In this document: piece by piece, positions 61,781 through 64,000 of the stretch
How the letters are laid out: every line of letters begins with the position of its first letter
Position numbering within the stretch: the stretch's first letter is position 1
NCBI GenBank assembly: GCA_963791425.1
Contig: CAWBSE010000003.1
Coordinates: 372,001-436,000, forward strand
Reading direction: 5' to 3'
Source of the DNA: DATBLE01 sp963791425
GTDB taxonomy: Bacteria; Actinomycetota; Thermoleophilia; Gaiellales; Gaiellaceae
DNA: 64,000 bases
Made by a program: the position numbers and the translations under genes
Notes under the pieces: model-generated
The model's input: only the letters and a program-made list of their open reading frames with translations
What the model was told of the DNA's origin: nothing
The model's database searches: none

Positions 61781-63044
61781 GGACAGCCTCCGGCAGGCTC
61801 CCCGCTCCGGTGCCGGCAGAGCCGGCACCTCCGCTCCTGGGCGGCTCCGTCGAGCCTACGCCGCCGATCCCGAGCAGGTCGAGCAGCCGCCGCGCCCGGT
61901 GCAGGTAGGTGTGCTCGTCGAGCGCCCGCTCGCGGGCGGCGCGGCCCATCTCCGCGGCCTGGGCCGGGTCGTCGAGCAGCTGTGCGTAGGCGGCGGTCGC
62001 CTGCTCGGCGTCCTCGACGACGAGCAGTTCGCGGCCCGGTTCGAACCAGCGCTCGATGCCGTCGTGGGGATTGGAGACGATCGTCGCCCCGGACATCGCC
62101 AGCTCGAACGGCCGGCACGTGGACGAGGCGTAGACAGTGGCGTGCGCGCGTCGCGTGACGTTCAGGTTGATCCGCGCGGCGGAGATCGCACGCGAGAAGA
62201 CGTTGAACGGCACGTCGCCGCCGAGCCGGGCGCGGCCGATGTCGCCGCGGAAGTCCTGGCCGCCGAGCAGGAAGTCGGCGTCGAGGCGGCGGCTCGGCTC
62301 GCCGATCATCGCGGCCGTCCACTCCTGCCGGAATTTGTCGCCGTACCCGTAGAAGAAGACGTCGGTCGACTTGTCCACCTGATGCGGCTGGAAGAGCTCC
62401 GGGTCGGCGCCCCAGAAGACCGCCTCGGCTCGGCGCGCGCCGAGCTCGCGGAGCCGGTCGAGTCCGCCCTCCGAGTTGGAGACGACGAGGTCGTACTCCG
62501 ACGGGTCGGCGCCGAAGTAGTAGTTGAAGCCCGTGTCGTGGCCGCCGAACTCCGGCAGGCTCATCGGCACGTCGCCGTCGTAGAAGACGACCGGCACGCC
62601 GAACCGCTCGCGCAGCAGCGTCGGGATCCCGCGGATGTGGCTCATCGGAACGGTGAAGACGACGACCGCGTCGACGTCGCGCTCCCGTTCGAGCAGGTCG
62701 ACGAGGTGCCGGCGCCAGCGCGGCGTCACCCAGCGCCAGATCGCCTGGCGCACGAGGCGGTCGGTGTCGCCCGGATCCTTCTCGGCCCGGCGCAGGTAGC
62801 GGTCGCCCTTCAGCCGCGCGGCGAGGTCGCGCATGCGTGCGAACGCCTCCCCCTCGTGGAAGCACGGGTTCGGCGCGGTCCGCCACCACGGCGACTCGAC
62901 CGGTCGGCCGCGGTACGGCGTGACGATCAGGTCGCAGCCGGCCTCGTGCAGCCCCTTCCAGAGCTGCCACCACGCGGGCGTGCAGCCGTAACGGAAATCG
63001 AGGTCGACCGCAGACGCGACCGCGAGGATCTTCGGGCCCTTCAC
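61773..63044 (-). CDS. GT-B glycosyltransferase, CgeB-like (family 1_2 C-terminal domain)
   Basis: 423 residues from the GTG at 63044. The N-terminus KILAVASAVDLDFRYGCTPAWWQLWKGLHEAG and FYDGDVPMSLPEFGGHDTGFNYYFGADPSEYDLVVSNSEGGLDRLRELGA match CgeB/DUF3880-type glycosyltransferases; SAARINLNVTRRAHATVYASSTCRPFELAMSGATIVSNPHDGIERWFEPGRELLVV is the glycosyl-transfer C-terminal block. The end is a Gly/Ser/Pro-rich disordered tail. It overlaps the GT2 start by 8 nt. Donor sugar unknown. Confidence 0.82.
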   Translation of the reverse strand: MKGPKILAVASAVDLDFRYGCTPAWWQLWKGLHEAGCDLIVTPYRGRPVESPWWRTAPNPCFHEGEAFARMRDLAARLKGDRYLRRAEKDPGDTDRLVRQAIWRWVTPRWRRHLVDLLERERDVDAVVVFTVPMSHIRGIPTLLRERFGVPVVFYDGDVPMSLPEFGGHDTGFNYYFGADPSEYDLVVSNSEGGLDRLRELGARRAEAVFWGADPELFQPHQVDKSTDVFFYGYGDKFRQEWTAAMIGEPSRRLDADFLLGGQDFRGDIGRARLGGDVPFNVFSRAISAARINLNVTRRAHATVYASSTCRPFELAMSGATIVSNPHDGIERWFEPGRELLVVEDAEQATAAYAQLLDDPAQAAEMGRAARERALDEHTYLHRARRLLDLLGIGGVGSTEPPRSGGAGSAGTGAGSLPEAVRG

Positions 63045-63048
63045 CGGC

Positions 63049-63813
63049 TTACAGGGTAGAGACCGTCGCGGCCCTACAGACCGATACGACGGTCCGGTAC
63101 CGGAACACGAGCTCCGGGTCAGGCTGCGCCTCGCCGAGTGCGCGCACCCGGGCGAGCACCTCGGCACGCTCCTCGGCGGGCAGCCGTGCGACGTACGAGA
63201 TCGTCCCGACCCGCTCCGCGAGCCCTTCGGCGTCGAAGACCTGCTCGAACGGCGCCTCGAACGTCTCCATCGGCCCGAACAGCGGGCTGGCCTCCAGGAT
63301 CGGGATCCAGTCGAGCAGCTTCTCGAGTCCCGGCAGGTACGGCCCGACGATCTGCTGCACCGCAGCCTGGAATGAATCCGAGAGGTCCCGGCGGTTGCCG
63401 AGGATCGCCAGCCCGCCGCCCGGCCGGAGCACCCGGTGGATCTCCGGCAGCGCCCGGTCGAGGTCGAACCAGTGGAACGCGGATGCGGCGGTGACCCCGT
63501 CGGCGGACGAGTCGGGCAGCGGGATCCGCTCCGCCGATCCGGCGAGCACCTCGACCCCGGGGACGGCGACCTCGAGCTGCTCCCGCATCTCCGGCAGCGG
63601 CTCGACGGCGATCACGGTCGCGCCGGTCGGGACGAGCTGCCGCGTGAGCTTTCCCGTGCCCGCGCCGAGATCGACGACCGTCGCGCCCGGCCCGAGCCCG
63701 AGCTTTCCGGCGAGCCGGTCGACCACCTCGGGCGGGTAGGTCGGCCGGGTGCGCTCGTAGCTCTCGGCGACCGAACCGAAGGCGAGCGCCGAGGAGCGGT
63801 CGAACTCACTCAA
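63049..63813 (-). CDS. Class I SAM-dependent methyltransferase with TTG start
   Basis: 254 residues. FGSVAESYERTRPTYPPEVVDRLAG, TVVDLGAGTGKLTRQLVPTGATVIAVEPLPEMREQLE, ADGVTAASAFHWFDLDRALPEIHRVLRPGGGLAILGNRRDL form a clear Methyltransf_11 enzyme. The frame's only start is the TTG at 63813, whose TGA overlap with the upstream stop (TTGA) mirrors the ATGA/GTGA habit of the locus. Substrate is unknown. Confidence 0.8.
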   Translation of the reverse strand: MSEFDRSSALAFGSVAESYERTRPTYPPEVVDRLAGKLGLGPGATVVDLGAGTGKLTRQLVPTGATVIAVEPLPEMREQLEVAVPGVEVLAGSAERIPLPDSSADGVTAASAFHWFDLDRALPEIHRVLRPGGGLAILGNRRDLSDSFQAAVQQIVGPYLPGLEKLLDWIPILEASPLFGPMETFEAPFEQVFDAEGLAERVGTISYVARLPAEERAEVLARVRALGEAQPDPELVFRYRTVVSVCRAATVSTL

Positions 63814-64000
63814 TATGCGCCGCGGCTTGCCAGCACCGCCGGGAGCGTCTTCGCCAGGATCGAGATGTCGAGCCAGATCGACCAGTTCTCGAGGTAGTAG
63901 AAGTCGAGCCGCACGAGGTCGTCGAACGACAGGTCGGAGCGGCCCGAGATCTGCCAGAGGCCGGTCATGCCGGGGAGGACATTCGAGCGCTTCCGATGCC
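63810..64000 (-). CDS. Polyprenyl-phosphate sugar-1-phosphate transferase, C-terminal end (partial)
   Basis: Only the last 62 codons are in the window. They read NVLPGMTGLWQISGRSDLSFDDLVRLDFYYLENWSIWLDISILAKTLPAVL in essence: the GLWQ-SGR-S and LD-YY-NWS--LD--I--KT blocks of the bacterial sugar transferase (WbaP/WcaJ/PglC) family, which transfers a hexose-1-phosphate to undecaprenyl phosphate. The gene extends to the left end of its own strand beyond position 64000. Its TGA overlaps the methyltransferase TTG. Confidence 0.88.
   Translation of the reverse strand, partial: HRKRSNVLPGMTGLWQISGRSDLSFDDLVRLDFYYLENWSIWLDISILAKTLPAVLASRGAY

Overview
The window is high-GC DNA (roughly 68-70% by eye), densely packed with genes, with many GTG starts and a few TTG starts. 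It carries a complete coenzyme F420 toolkit (fused FbiC, CofC/FbiD, CofD, CofE and an Fgd-like dehydrogenase). Together these point to an actinobacterium, plausibly of the Thermoleophilia (Gaiellales/Solirubrobacterales) type; that placement is inference. No rRNA, tRNA, CRISPR array, phage gene or insertion sequence was found.

Region 1 (about 1-9.3 kb, minus strand) is one catabolic operon. In transcription order it holds a GntR/FCD regulator, a class III (CaiB/BaiF) CoA transferase, an HMG-CoA-lyase-like enzyme, ATP-dependent hydantoinase/oxoprolinase subunits A and B, an N-carbamoylsarcosine-amidase-like cysteine hydrolase, and a LeuC/LeuD-type hydratase. The set looks like ring opening of a cyclic amide or imide, deamidation, hydration, CoA activation and carbon-carbon cleavage. 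Several genes here are broken by frameshifts in which every piece still reads as conserved protein; the first 2.4 kb is worst. Base-call errors are more likely than decay.

Region 2 (9.3-19.4 kb) is mixed metabolism: a MOSC protein, methylmalonate/malonate-semialdehyde dehydrogenase divergent from a class III transaminase, a GT-C-like membrane protein, a flavin-reductase-type protein, a secreted cysteine-containing protein, a 2-hydroxyacid dehydrogenase and an amidase.

Region 3 (19.4-27.6 kb) is the F420 locus: fbiC, divergent from cofC-fgd, then a GAF-GGDEF-GAF3 diguanylate cyclase and the coupled pair cofD-cofE.

Region 4 (27.7-33.3 kb) interleaves haem synthesis with polysaccharide export. 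hemE, hemH, a Wzt-type ABC ATPase and a 91-residue protein are joined by 4-nt stop/start overlaps, with the Wzm-type permease nearby.

Region 5 (33.2-64 kb) is a large surface-polysaccharide locus. It contains a WecA/MraY-type phosphoglycosyl transferase fused to a CapD-like membrane and Rossmann module, about ten GT-A/GT-B glycosyltransferases, several GT-C-like membrane proteins, many SAM methyltransferases including a WbdD-like one, three sugar-nucleotide SDR enzymes (Gmd, a GDP-fucose-synthase-like enzyme and a third SDR), a DUF4344 metallopeptidase, a GT2/DUF2304 pair, and the C-terminus of a WbaP-type polyprenyl sugar-phosphate transferase at the window end. Ten genes between 39.2 and 50.0 kb form one overlapping minus-strand transcription unit. 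An ABC-exported glycan built on polyprenyl phosphate and containing 6-deoxyhexose and methylated sugars is the simplest reading.

A window-wide feature is extreme compaction: 21 same-strand gene pairs share a 4-nt start/stop overlap (GTGA, ATGA or TTGA), and four convergent pairs share a single CTAG as both stop codons.
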